The notes beneath the pieces were generated by a model. That model saw nothing but the letters and a program-made list of their open reading frames with translations. It was not told the origin of the DNA and did not search any database. Shown here piece after piece: positions 33,206 through 41,630 of a DNA stretch of 45,607 nt (positions within the stretch are counted from its first letter, which is position 1; each line of letters begins with the position of its first letter). The translations under genes were made by a program, and so were the position numbers. Origin of the DNA: Halorubrum sp. GN11_10-6_MGM (lineage in GTDB: Archaea; Halobacteriota; Halobacteria; Halobacteriales; Haloferacaceae); the NCBI RefSeq assembly GCF_005435165.1, contig NZ_SGUC01000024.1, forward strand, positions 1-45,607, in the 5' to 3' direction.

Positions 33206-34885
33206 GTGTCGAATACTATTTTTCTGCTGTTTGTGCTACACATTTCTGTCGTTCTTGGCTCAGCTTCGGCCATCTTAGCGTGGAGAGAGGGACAAACTCC
33301 GGGGGCAAGACCTCTCGTACTACTGCTTGCCGGACAGGTATTCTGGTCGCTCATGCTCGTCTTTCGACTCCGAGCACCTGCCATAGAGGCGAAGCTATTC
33401 TGGATGCACATGATGTGGATCGGTGTCGTTGCAATCCCACTCGGGTGGATACTGTTTGCGTTATCATACACCGGTCGCGATCGTTTTTTGAACTGGAGAT
33501 ATGTATCGACATTCGCAGTCGTCCCGGTGGTGACCGTGATTTTGGCCATTCTCGGGCCGGCTCAAGATCTCCTCCAGATCAGTATCGCGCAAACCCAAAA
33601 TCTCAGCGTCCTCCAGAACAACAACGGTGGCATCTGGTATTGGATCGTCGCCGCTTATACGTATTTACTGGGTAGCGTGGGCACTGCTCTGTTGATCGGG
33701 TTGGCTCTGGACCAGATGACTGCGTTTCGGAATCAGGCATGTACACTGATTGGAGCATTGTTTATTCCTTGGGTGATAAATTTCTGTTACCTCGCAGGTG
33801 TTCTCAAAACCCCTATCGACCCGACACCAATCGCATTTTCAGTTTCTGGCGTCATTTACCTGATCTCTATTCGGCGGTACAGTTTGCTGCGAACGAACCC
33901 GGCACCGAACAACAGTGCCCAAGGACTCGTATTCGATGGTGCCCAAGAGGGCATAGTTGTTCTTGATTTCAATGATAACGTCATTAACGTCAACGAACCG
34001 GCGCTAAAGATGCTCAATGTGCAAAGAGATGAACTGCTCGGGTCATCTGCGGCAGAGACGATCCCAAAGTATGAGGCGTTCCCAGATTCCGGGTCGTTTG
34101 AAGACTTTCTAACGATACAAACCAAGTCTGGCAAGAGGGATTTCAAGGTCAAAACCGTCGAGATTACTACACAGCGAGGGCAGGTCACTGGGAGCATGGT
34201 GACGTTACAGGACGTGACTGAGTTCTTACGCCAAGAACAGCGCCTGCAGGTTCTCAATCGCGTGCTTCGTCACAACATCAAGACAGAAACAAACCTAATA
34301 CTTGGGTACAGCGAGAGCCTACCAGCGGAAGCAGCAGATCGGGTAAAACAAAGCGCCCTACAAATCGATGAGTTGGGACAGAAGGGTCGCGAGGCGATCC
34401 GGCTTTTCAGCCGTGCTCGAGAGAAACCTGAACTCAGGTCGATGCAGACAATCTTTGAAGAGCGACTGAGAGAGGTGAGATCACGCTTTCCGGACGTTAC
34501 ATTTGAGCTACAGTGTCCTGATCAGAACGTAGCTGTCGATGTTCTCGTTAGTCCGGTGCTTTCGAACGCTATCGAAAACGCTGCCGAACACAACAACAGT
34601 GACAGCCCACATGTTGAGATTGTTGCCAGCGTAGGTGAGCAGATAGAGATCGAAATCCGCGATAACGGGCCGGGGATACCCGAGTACGAACGATCCGTAC
34701 TTTCTGAAGGAACGGAATCTGTGCTTCACCATGGGAGTGGGCTCGGACTGTGGATTATCAAATGGGGAACCGACCTCCTCGGCGGTCGTGTACAGTTTAG
34801 CGAAAGGGAAGTGGCCGGAGCTGTCGTCAGTATATCACTTCCACAAAAGGAACCGTCAGCGAACCAGAGCGGAAACGTGGGATGA
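33206..34885 (+). CDS. membrane histidine kinase with N-terminal 7TM sensor and PAS domain
   Basis: The 559-residue kinase begins with seven predicted membrane helices (about 3-25, 37-53, 66-87, 100-117, 143-168, 178-199 and 205-223), the histidine-kinase 7TM sensor type. A PAS domain follows at about 240-345 (FDGAQEGIVVLDFNDNVI). Next comes a HisKA-like helix with His356 in NRVLRHNIKTE, typical of haloarchaeal kinases. The HATPase domain has VLSNAIENAAEHNN, EIRDNGPGIPE and GSGLGLWIIKW. All motifs are present, so it should be active. The GTG start is supported by a TATA box 24 bp upstream. No response regulator is nearby. It differs clearly from the soluble kinase of element E. Confidence 0.9.
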   Translation: MSNTIFLLFVLHISVVLGSASAILAWREGQTPGARPLVLLLAGQVFWSLMLVFRLRAPAIEAKLFWMHMMWIGVVAIPLGWILFALSYTGRDRFLNWRYVSTFAVVPVVTVILAILGPAQDLLQISIAQTQNLSVLQNNNGGIWYWIVAAYTYLLGSVGTALLIGLALDQMTAFRNQACTLIGALFIPWVINFCYLAGVLKTPIDPTPIAFSVSGVIYLISIRRYSLLRTNPAPNNSAQGLVFDGAQEGIVVLDFNDNVINVNEPALKMLNVQRDELLGSSAAETIPKYEAFPDSGSFEDFLTIQTKSGKRDFKVKTVEITTQRGQVTGSMVTLQDVTEFLRQEQRLQVLNRVLRHNIKTETNLILGYSESLPAEAADRVKQSALQIDELGQKGREAIRLFSRAREKPELRSMQTIFEERLREVRSRFPDVTFELQCPDQNVAVDVLVSPVLSNAIENAAEHNNSDSPHVEIVASVGEQIEIEIRDNGPGIPEYERSVLSEGTESVLHHGSGLGLWIIKWGTDLLGGRVQFSEREVAGAVVSISLPQKEPSANQSGNVG

Positions 34886-35033
34886 GACTGTCTTCCTTCC
34901 CATGATTCGGTAGTCCCACACAGACGTGTTAAATAAACGGGTACCTGACAGATTTACATTAGTTACCTACCACACCCTGAAATGTGTGGCATTCAGCGTG
35001 AATTTCCTTTTTAACTGGAATTAGGCGCTAAGT

Positions 35034-35092
35034 CCCCTTCCTCAAGGAGTAACGCAGGGAGCGAAGCGACTGAGTAGCGCAGTAGGGAGGGG
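35034..35092 (+). other. second TnpB-end-like hairpin left of the element (relic)
   Basis: CCCCTTCCT at 35034-35042 pairs with AGGGAGGGG at 35084-35092. Across the loop, CTCAAGGAG and GGAGCGAAGCGACTGAGTAG parallel the end of the intact tnpB (CTCAAGGAGCG and GGTGAGCGAGTAG). The reading frame is broken by a stop, so this is the 3' end of an earlier tnpB copy lying just before the present one, or a left end that copies the right-end scaffold. Confidence 0.5.
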
Positions 35093-35183
35093 ATACAGCG
35101 CCGCACGGTTCTCAAACACGTTCGCTGCCCGGCCCACAGCCCCACCGCTACTTTTATATCTATACATAATATATACATTGGTG

Positions 35184-35330
35184 ATGGACAGGTTTGAAAT
35201 CGAAGGCGAGGAAGTCCTCAACGGGACGGCAAAACCGTCGGGGAATAGTGCCCACGTCATCGTTCCCAAACGCTGGCGCGGAGCCGACGTGAAAGTCGTC
35301 CGCGTCTCCGAACCCGATTCAGACGAGTAA
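35184..35330 (+). CDS. small TnpB-associated protein (DUF2080-like)
   Basis: The 48-residue protein MDRFEIEGEEVLNGTAKPSG and onward contains SGNSAHVIVPKRWRGADVKV, the pattern of the small proteins (DUF2080) that precede tnpB in many haloarchaeal IS1341 elements. The middle resembles AbrB/SpoVT-type DNA-binding proteins. It ends one base before the tnpB start, so the two are cotranscribed. Several TATA-like stretches precede it at 35153-35176. It may regulate the element, but its function is not established. Confidence 0.8.
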   Translation: MDRFEIEGEEVLNGTAKPSGNSAHVIVPKRWRGADVKVVRVSEPDSDE

Positions 35331-35331
35331 G

Positions 35332-36561
35332 ATGAAGTACAACTACAAGTATCGACTCAACCCGACAGAAGCCCTCACCGAGACGCTTCTGTACCACGTC
35401 GATACTTGTAGGCAACTGTACAATCACGTCCTCTACAAACTCAACGAGGCAGACGACATTCCTGCTCGCTACGAGGCACAGGGGCGACTTCCCGACCTTA
35501 AATCGTGGTGGGACGACCTCGGAAATGTTTACTCGAAGGTGTTGCAGATGGCCGTCAAGCGGGTCTACGACAACCTCTCCACGCTCAAAGCGCAGAAGGA
35601 GAACGGGCGTGCTGTGGGGATGCTCAAGTGGAAGCCCCCTCGGGAGTATCGGTCGCTCACCTACAATCAGTCCGGCTTCGAACTCAAGAATACGAGTGGT
35701 CGGCCCGTGTTGTGGTTGAGCAAAATCGGTGAGATTCCGATTCACCTCCACCGAGACATTCCCGAGAACGCGACCATCAAACAGGTTACGGTCAAGCAAG
35801 AACCCACGGGCGAGTGGTATGCCACGTTCGGTATCGATGTGGACGAAGCAACGCCGGAGAAACCTGAGAGACCAGAACAAGTCGTTGGTATCGACGTGGG
35901 GATTCTCAAGTACGCCCACGATACTGACGGGTACGCCATTGAGAGTCCCGACTTCAGCGAGGAACGTGAGCGACTCGAACGCGCACAACGCGACCTCTCA
36001 CGGAAACAGCACGGGTCTGCGAATTGGGAAAAACAACTTCGGGTTGTTGCCGACTGCTACGCTGACCTGAAGCGCAAGCGGCGAGACTTCTTGCACAAGC
36101 TCTCGAACTACTACGCGACCGAGTACGACTTGGTGGCCGTTGAGGATTTGGACGCGAAGGGACTGGTCGAACTCCCGGGCAACTCTCGTAACCGAGCGGG
36201 AGCGGCGTGGGGGACGTTCCTGCGGATGCTCGAATACAAGTGCGAGCGCGAAGGGACGCACTTCGTCGCGGTTGACCCGAAAGATACGACGAAAGAGTGT
36301 GCGTCATGCGGTGTCAAGACGGACAAACCGCTGTGGGTTCGTGAGCATTCGTGTCCGTCGTGTGGGTTCGAGGCGGATAGGGACGCGAATGCGGCGTGGA
36401 ATATTCTTTCTCGTGGCCTCGGAAAAGTAGGAGTGGTTCACTCCGAATCAACGCCTGTGGAGACTGCGCTCCCTGTGGATACGTCCGTATCTGCAAAGCG
36501 CGTTGTGGAAGCAGGAAGCCCCACCCTCAAGGAGCGAACCGCGTCAGCGGTGAGCGAGTAG
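35332..36561 (+). CDS. tnpB: RNA-guided endonuclease TnpB
   Basis: The 409-residue protein has the N-terminal OrfB helix-turn-helix region (KYNYKYRLNPTEALTETLLY). The RuvC catalytic residues are Asp188 in VVGIDVGILKYA, Glu271 in DLVAVEDLDAKG and Asp351 in FEADRDANAAWNIL. A zinc ribbon (Cys323, Cys326, Cys341 and Cys344) is present. All catalytic residues are intact, so it is likely active. TnpB uses a guide RNA from the element's right end to cut DNA and helps the element persist. The C-terminal tail after the zinc ribbon (about 50 residues, to ERTASAVSE) overlaps the DNA that should produce the guide RNA. It starts one base after the small accessory gene. No TnpA transposase is present. Confidence 0.93.
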   Translation: MKYNYKYRLNPTEALTETLLYHVDTCRQLYNHVLYKLNEADDIPARYEAQGRLPDLKSWWDDLGNVYSKVLQMAVKRVYDNLSTLKAQKENGRAVGMLKWKPPREYRSLTYNQSGFELKNTSGRPVLWLSKIGEIPIHLHRDIPENATIKQVTVKQEPTGEWYATFGIDVDEATPEKPERPEQVVGIDVGILKYAHDTDGYAIESPDFSEERERLERAQRDLSRKQHGSANWEKQLRVVADCYADLKRKRRDFLHKLSNYYATEYDLVAVEDLDAKGLVELPGNSRNRAGAAWGTFLRMLEYKCEREGTHFVAVDPKDTTKECASCGVKTDKPLWVREHSCPSCGFEADRDANAAWNILSRGLGKVGVVHSESTPVETALPVDTSVSAKRVVEAGSPTLKERTASAVSE

Positions 36562-36568
36562 GGTGGGG
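36519..36568 (+). ncRNA. predicted TnpB guide RNA (omega/sotRNA) 3' scaffold
   Basis: CCCCACCCT at 36519-36527 pairs with AGGGTGGGG at 36560-36568, enclosing the last codons of tnpB; a smaller inner pairing is ACCGCG with CGCGGT-like sequence. In Halobacterium, sense RNAs overlap the 3' end of IS1341 tnpB genes (sotRNA), and TnpB guide RNAs end at the right end of the element. The exact RNA ends cannot be read from sequence; the guide would lie beyond the element's right boundary. Confidence 0.5.
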
Positions 36569-36628
36569 TAGTTCACACGCTGAGAGCGGTAGGCGAATGC
36601 TCACCGTTCACTAACCTGAATTTCTGAA

Positions 36629-37321
36629 TCAAACAGTAGAAGACATCGATTCATCCGCGAACAATCCAGTGATAACCGTGTCGATCAGTGCCTCCTCAAC
36701 CTCATCATAGGTCTTGTTCAGGACAATAGGTGTGTTCTGTGCTTGCGTGACGAACAGCAGCGACCGTAGGAGTCCTCGTATGATATCCGGATCGTCTATC
36801 CGGACATCATCGTGCGCAACCCATGCTTCCGGCTGCGGTAACACGCGGAAATCTGCTTCGGCAGCTGTGTCGGGTTTGTTGTCGCTATAGTCTTCACTAG
36901 TGGTGCCCGTGTCATTGTCGCCTCCTGTACTGGTGGCATCATCGTAGTTTGTTCCATCCAACTGCTCATCGATCCGTCGTATCTCACCCTCCACAAACAG
37001 CCTCCGAATAAGAGGGTTCGTTCGGACTTGCTTAAGCGTCGTCCGCAGGATCATTTCAGCTTCCGCCTGTGGTGTCTCCACCTCACCGACGACTGTTTTG
37101 AGTTCTTCAAATAACTGATCGCGCTCAGAGACCAGCACAACAAGATACAGTTGCTCTTTCGAGTCAAAAAACTGGTAGAACGTACTAGTACCGATTCCCA
37201 CCTCTTCCGTAATATCACTCACACGCGTTCGATCGAAACCGAACTGCGCGAAAAGTTTGTGGCCCGCTTCAGTCAACTCTTTGCGGATACGCTCGCGATC
37301 TTCATCGGTAAAGCGCGCCAT
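36629..37321 (-). CDS. TetR-family transcription regulator
   Basis: The 230-residue protein has the TetR N-terminal helix-turn-helix: FAQFGFDRTRVSDITEEVGI then GTSTFYQFFDSKEQLYL, about residues 22-60. A helical ligand-binding region follows, which contains an unusual acidic insert (about 120-150, with repeated Asp, Thr and Gly) not typical of the family. It is divergent from the CARDB-like protein and RND transporter genes, the usual layout for a repressor that controls a transporter. The intergenic region has an inverted repeat suited to a TetR dimer. The ligand is unknown; a lipid-like or toxic compound carried by the transporter is likely. Confidence 0.88.
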   Translation of the reverse strand: MARFTDEDRERIRKELTEAGHKLFAQFGFDRTRVSDITEEVGIGTSTFYQFFDSKEQLYLVVLVSERDQLFEELKTVVGEVETPQAEAEMILRTTLKQVRTNPLIRRLFVEGEIRRIDEQLDGTNYDDATSTGGDNDTGTTSEDYSDNKPDTAAEADFRVLPQPEAWVAHDDVRIDDPDIIRGLLRSLLFVTQAQNTPIVLNKTYDEVEEALIDTVITGLFADESMSSTV

Positions 37322-37384
37322 TATTCCTTCCTCGTGTCAGCTGCGACAGCTTCGTTTTTTCGTTCCATACCGAGACATGAGATT

Positions 37385-37413
37385 CCAAGAACAAAATGTT
37401 TATTGGTTCTCGG
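37385..37413. promoter_or_regulatory. candidate TetR operator
   Basis: The inverted repeat CCAAGAAC at 37385-37392 and GTTCTCGG at 37406-37413, separated by 13 bp, lies between the divergent genes. A TATA-like TTTATTGG is in the spacer region, so binding here could block one or both promoters. Confidence 0.5.
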
Positions 37414-37523
37414 GTGAAGTGGTGAGTGTGCAACGATCTTGCCACTTCTCGCCGAGTAGTCCCACAGCGGAATTCCCTCGATCCCGGTGTACAAACACCA
37501 CGACTATCGAGGTGCGGTAGCGC

Positions 37524-39155
37524 ATGCGGACTCGCCCCCTATCCGTTGTGCTTGTGAGTGTGCTTCTCCTCACTAGTGGTCTCGGCATCGGTGCTGTCGG
37601 CGCCGAGCTAACCGGCTCCGACGCCGCGTCCAGTGTCGGAGTTGGAGCGCCCGCACAGGCCTCGAACATCGGTGGGTCTCCTGACCTTGACGTGTTCGCG
37701 CCGAACCCGAACCTCGTCCCCGGCCGGACGAATCAGATCTCCCTTCAGATCGCCAACGACGGAGACCTTCGGTTCGGGAACGCTGCGAACAGCGATCTTG
37801 TCACTACGGCGCGCAACGTCCGCGCCGAGGTTGAAGCGAGTGGTCCACTATCTGTTGAGTCGGGTGAGACATCGATCGGTAGCGTGACAACAAGCGCCCC
37901 CGGTGAACTACCGGTGAGTCTGAACGTACCGCAGGGCGTCGAGCCCGGAACATACTCGCTGGATCTAGATCTCACCTACGGCTACATCTCTTCGGGCGAG
38001 AGCCGGACCGTGACCGTCTCCCGCGACGTTGAAGTCCGTGTGCGCGACGACGCCCGGTTCCAAGTCGTTGACATCGACAGCGACGCCCAGATCGGTGACA
38101 GCGGCACCGTTGAGGCGACGATCGAGAATGTCGGCGCGGAGACGGCGCATAATGCTGACGTGACTTTCGGGACGCAAAGTAGCAGCGTCACAGTAAGCGA
38201 CGGCCAGTCCAACACTGTTCGGATCGAGGAGATCGAACCCGGCGAGACGACATCTGTCGCATACGATGTGGGCGTCGCGTCCGATCTACCCGTCCAGCAA
38301 TACACGCTTGCCGGTTCCGTGCAGTTCGAAGACCCCGACGGGATCACCCGCACCGACGATGGGCTCTCGCTCGGGATCCTCCCGCTTGCCGAACAGGAGT
38401 TCGCACTTGCTGACGTGGAGTCACAGCTTCGTGTTGCCGAGGACGGCGAACTGGTCGGCACCGTTCGCAACGACGGTCCTGTTCCGGCCCGTAGCGTTGT
38501 TGTTCAGTACGCCGGCGATTCCCAGAGCGTGATCCCGGCAGAGCGGTCGACTGCTGTAGGGACGCTTGATTCCGGCGAATCCGCGAATTTCTCCCTGCCT
38601 ATCGCAATCGGTGGTGAGGCTGAGGCCGGCTTACGCTCGCTCGACATGGCTGTGCAGTACCGCAACGAGGAGGGCGAGACGCGAGCGTTCGAGGAACTTG
38701 TCGTCGACGCCGAAGTCGCTCCCGAACGTGACCGCTTCGACGTTGCGGTCGAGAACCGCACTATCCAGTCAGACGGGACTCGTACCATCGATGTCACCGT
38801 AACGAATAATCTCAACGAGACTGCCAGCGACGTCGAGGCACGGTTGTTCGCCGACGATCCGCTCGATACAGGTGATACCGACACGGGGTATGTTCAATCA
38901 CTTGAGCCCGGGGAACCCACCACGATGACCTTCGAGTTGACCACGACGGGCTCTGCAACGCCAGGTAGCACGTACCCAATCTCGCTTGACTTCCGGTACG
39001 ATGACGCGGACGGAGACAGCCAGCTGACAGACACCTACCGTGTCCCGATAGACGTGACCGAGAGTGAGGGCGGTGGACTACCGCTGCCGGTTATCATCGT
39101 CGCACTCCTGGTCGTCGGGACGGGGGCGCTTGTCGTCTACCGGAGGCGGCAGTAA
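37524..39155 (+). CDS. secreted CARDB/S-layer-like protein with C-terminal anchor
   Basis: The 543-residue protein has a signal peptide (PLSVVLVSVLLLTSGLGIGA). At least four Ig-like repeats of the CARDB or COG1361 type follow, each carrying a motif like TVEATIENVGAETAHNADV or TIDVTVTNNLNETASDVEA. It ends in a Gly/Leu-rich membrane helix with RRR at the tip (VIIVALLVVGTGALVVYRRR). Proteins of this type sit outside the membrane and often accompany RND/MMPL transporters in haloarchaea. The transporter gene starts 3 bp after its stop, so they form one operon. It probably acts as an external partner of the pump. Confidence 0.85.
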   Translation: MRTRPLSVVLVSVLLLTSGLGIGAVGAELTGSDAASSVGVGAPAQASNIGGSPDLDVFAPNPNLVPGRTNQISLQIANDGDLRFGNAANSDLVTTARNVRAEVEASGPLSVESGETSIGSVTTSAPGELPVSLNVPQGVEPGTYSLDLDLTYGYISSGESRTVTVSRDVEVRVRDDARFQVVDIDSDAQIGDSGTVEATIENVGAETAHNADVTFGTQSSSVTVSDGQSNTVRIEEIEPGETTSVAYDVGVASDLPVQQYTLAGSVQFEDPDGITRTDDGLSLGILPLAEQEFALADVESQLRVAEDGELVGTVRNDGPVPARSVVVQYAGDSQSVIPAERSTAVGTLDSGESANFSLPIAIGGEAEAGLRSLDMAVQYRNEEGETRAFEELVVDAEVAPERDRFDVAVENRTIQSDGTRTIDVTVTNNLNETASDVEARLFADDPLDTGDTDTGYVQSLEPGEPTTMTFELTTTGSATPGSTYPISLDFRYDDADGDSQLTDTYRVPIDVTESEGGGLPLPVIIVALLVVGTGALVVYRRRQ

Positions 39156-39158
39156 CCG

Positions 39159-41630
39159 ATGTCTCTCGGCGAGCGGATCGAGGCGTGGACACGGCGAGTT
39201 AACGACGCCATCGTCGACAGCCCGCGCCGAGTCATCATCATATTCCTCGTTCTCACGTTGGTGTTTACCGGCGGGATAGGCCTTGTCAGCACGGACACTG
39301 AGGCCACCGATTCGTTCACCGATGGTCTCGAGGAACAGCAGGCACTTGACGCGGTTAACGAAGAATTCGAAGATCCATTCGAATCCGATGATGAGTCCAC
39401 ACAACTCATCCACTCGGGAAGTAACGTTTTGACGAAAGAGGCGTTACTCAGAGACCTCCGGGTCTTAGAGGAGGTTGAGTCGCGAGACGACCTCCGGGTA
39501 GCCTCGGCCAACGGCCCAGCCACGGTCGTCGCACAGACAATCGACCCGTCGGCGACCACGGCAGCCGAACAGCGGCGCGTCTTGGAGTCGACGAGTGCGA
39601 CCCGAGTCAGACAGGTCGTTCGCAGCCTCTCAGAAAATCCGCGGTTTACGGGGGCGGTTGCGACAGATTTCAATCCGACGAGCGTGAGCGCAAGCGCGTC
39701 GATTACGATCATCTCACACGACGTGCCGGGAGGGTTCTCCGATGGGGACCTCCAAGAGGTTCAAACGACGATCCGATCGATTGCAGCTGATCAGCCCGGG
39801 GATCTCACGGCGTTCGGCAGCGGCGTGACGAACGCCGAGACGGCCAACGTCATCGGTGACTCGCTCACCATCGTGATGCCTGTCGTTGTGCTGTTGCTGC
39901 TGTTGTTCCTAGTCGTCGCCTACCGCGATCCGATTGACCTCGCGCTCGGGCTGCTGTCGCTTCTGATGACCATCATCTGGACGTTTGGGTTCCTTGGGTT
40001 CTCTGGAATTCCATTTAACCAACAGATGATTACCGTTCCCGTGCTGTTGCTTGCGGTCGGGGTCGACTTCGGGATCCACATCATCAACCGCTATCGCGAG
40101 GAGGTCGTCGACGGCTATGAGGCGACAGAGGCGATGCGCGAGGCGAATAACCAGCTAATGATCGCGTTCATCATTGTCACTGTAACCACTGTGTTCGGAT
40201 TCGGGGCGAACGTGATCTCTGACCTCACGCCGATCCGAAACATGGGAATCGCCTCGGCGGTCGGGATCACCTTCACCTTCCTGATCTTCGGGCTGTTCCT
40301 GCCGGCAGCAAAACTGGTCGTCGACAGGCTGCGAGAGCAGTACGGAGTCCCGGAGTTCAACTCGGCCCCGATCTCTTCCGAGGACTCGACGCTTGGGAAG
40401 TTCCTGACGTTTCCGGCACAGGTTAGCCGGTACGCGCCAATCGCGTTCGTGGTCGTGCTGCTCGTGACAGGGGGGATGGCCGCGGCGTACGGCAGCGGCG
40501 TCGACACCTCTTTCGAGACCGAGGACTTCCTTCCCCCGGAGGAGCAACCGGACTATGTGACCAGCCTCCCTGAGCCGTTCGCACCGAGTGAGTACACTGT
40601 CACTGAGACGTTGAACCTGCTTGAAGACCGCTTCTCAACTAACCAAGATCAAACAGTAAAGTTGTACGTCGAAGGGAACTTCGAAGAGGGCCATGCGCTT
40701 GAGGCTCTCGCGGACCCGAACGACGATGCATCAGGCTCACTTGCAGTCGGTGATGGTGGGAGCGCCCAGCCAACCAGTATTGTGACTGTAATTCAATCGC
40801 ATGCCGAACGAAATCCGGAGTTCGCCAAACTGGTCGCCCGCAACGATATCGACGGAAACGGAATACCCGACCAAAATCTCGACCGTATCTACGACGTGCT
40901 GTTCGCATCGTCGTCCGGCGATCGGGCTGAGCAGTACCTCACGCCGGATCGACGGAGTGCGCAGGTCGATTACGCGATCGACTCCGGGGCCTCACAGGGT
41001 GAGGCCGCGGCCGACACTCGGGAGTTCGCTGAAGAGTTCCGGTACGAGACGACCGCCACCGGTCAGATCGTCGTTTTCGACGCAGTGACTGATATCATTT
41101 TCAATTCTTCGATTCAGGGACTAATCATCGCGATGGGGTTAACAGGATTGTTCCTCGTTATTGCCTACGCCGTATTGGAGAGCAAGCCGCTCCTCGGAAT
41201 AGCGAATCTCTTCCCGATCTTAATCGCAATCGCATTCCTACTTGGGACAATGCGATACCTCGGGATATCACTGAACGCGCTGACTGGAACAATTCTATCG
41301 ATTTCAATTGGGCTCGGAATTGCGTACTCAGTACACGCCACACATCGGTTTATCGATGAGTACAACGCCGGCGCCGACGCTTATGAGTCGATGATTATCA
41401 CGCTCTCGGGGACGGGCGGCGCCCTGCTCGGGAGCATGCTCACCACTTCGCTCGGGACGGGTGCGCTCGCGCTCGCCATCACACCCGTGCTTGGGGACTT
41501 CGGCCTCTTGATGGCGGTGAGCGTGATCTATTCTTTCGTGTTTACCGTGATAGCGCTCCCCCCAGCAGTGTTGTTGTGGGAACGCTACCAAGGCGTATGG
41601 AGTGGGATTAATCTGTCAGTCTCAGGCTGA
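39159..41630 (+). CDS. RND-superfamily (MMPL/SSD) transporter
   Basis: This 823-residue protein follows the RND fold of archaeal MMPL/HAE3 type. An N-terminal helix (about 25-44) leads into a long external domain. A five-helix cluster from about 232 to 400 contains the sterol-sensing-like segment VVDGYEATEAMREANNQLMI and LLAVGVDFGIHIINRYREE. A second helix near 425 and a second external domain follow, then a final five-helix cluster from about 650 to 810 with SIGLGIAYSVHATHRFIDEY. The two halves are internally duplicated, as usual. These pumps export lipids or hydrophobic compounds using the proton or sodium gradient. The neighbouring CARDB-like protein and TetR regulator suggest regulated export; the cargo is unknown. 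Confidence 0.9.
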   Translation: MSLGERIEAWTRRVNDAIVDSPRRVIIIFLVLTLVFTGGIGLVSTDTEATDSFTDGLEEQQALDAVNEEFEDPFESDDESTQLIHSGSNVLTKEALLRDLRVLEEVESRDDLRVASANGPATVVAQTIDPSATTAAEQRRVLESTSATRVRQVVRSLSENPRFTGAVATDFNPTSVSASASITIISHDVPGGFSDGDLQEVQTTIRSIAADQPGDLTAFGSGVTNAETANVIGDSLTIVMPVVVLLLLLFLVVAYRDPIDLALGLLSLLMTIIWTFGFLGFSGIPFNQQMITVPVLLLAVGVDFGIHIINRYREEVVDGYEATEAMREANNQLMIAFIIVTVTTVFGFGANVISDLTPIRNMGIASAVGITFTFLIFGLFLPAAKLVVDRLREQYGVPEFNSAPISSEDSTLGKFLTFPAQVSRYAPIAFVVVLLVTGGMAAAYGSGVDTSFETEDFLPPEEQPDYVTSLPEPFAPSEYTVTETLNLLEDRFSTNQDQTVKLYVEGNFEEGHALEALADPNDDASGSLAVGDGGSAQPTSIVTVIQSHAERNPEFAKLVARNDIDGNGIPDQNLDRIYDVLFASSSGDRAEQYLTPDRRSAQVDYAIDSGASQGEAAADTREFAEEFRYETTATGQIVVFDAVTDIIFNSSIQGLIIAMGLTGLFLVIAYAVLESKPLLGIANLFPILIAIAFLLGTMRYLGISLNALTGTILSISIGLGIAYSVHATHRFIDEYNAGADAYESMIITLSGTGGALLGSMLTTSLGTGALALAITPVLGDFGLLMAVSVIYSFVFTVIALPPAVLLWERYQGVWSGINLSVSG

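Larger units (their letters stand above)
34970..36568 (+). mobile_element. IS1341-type element (TnpB without TnpA)
   Basis: The core is a small accessory gene and tnpB. The left side has hairpins typical of IS200/IS605 ends: CCACACCCTGAAATGTGTGG at 34970-34989 and ATTCAGCGTGAAT at 34991-35003. The right side has the hairpin at 36519-36568. Exact ends cannot be set because these elements make no target duplication and no TnpA gene is present; the bounds are approximate. The element would need a TnpA from elsewhere to move. Confidence 0.7.
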
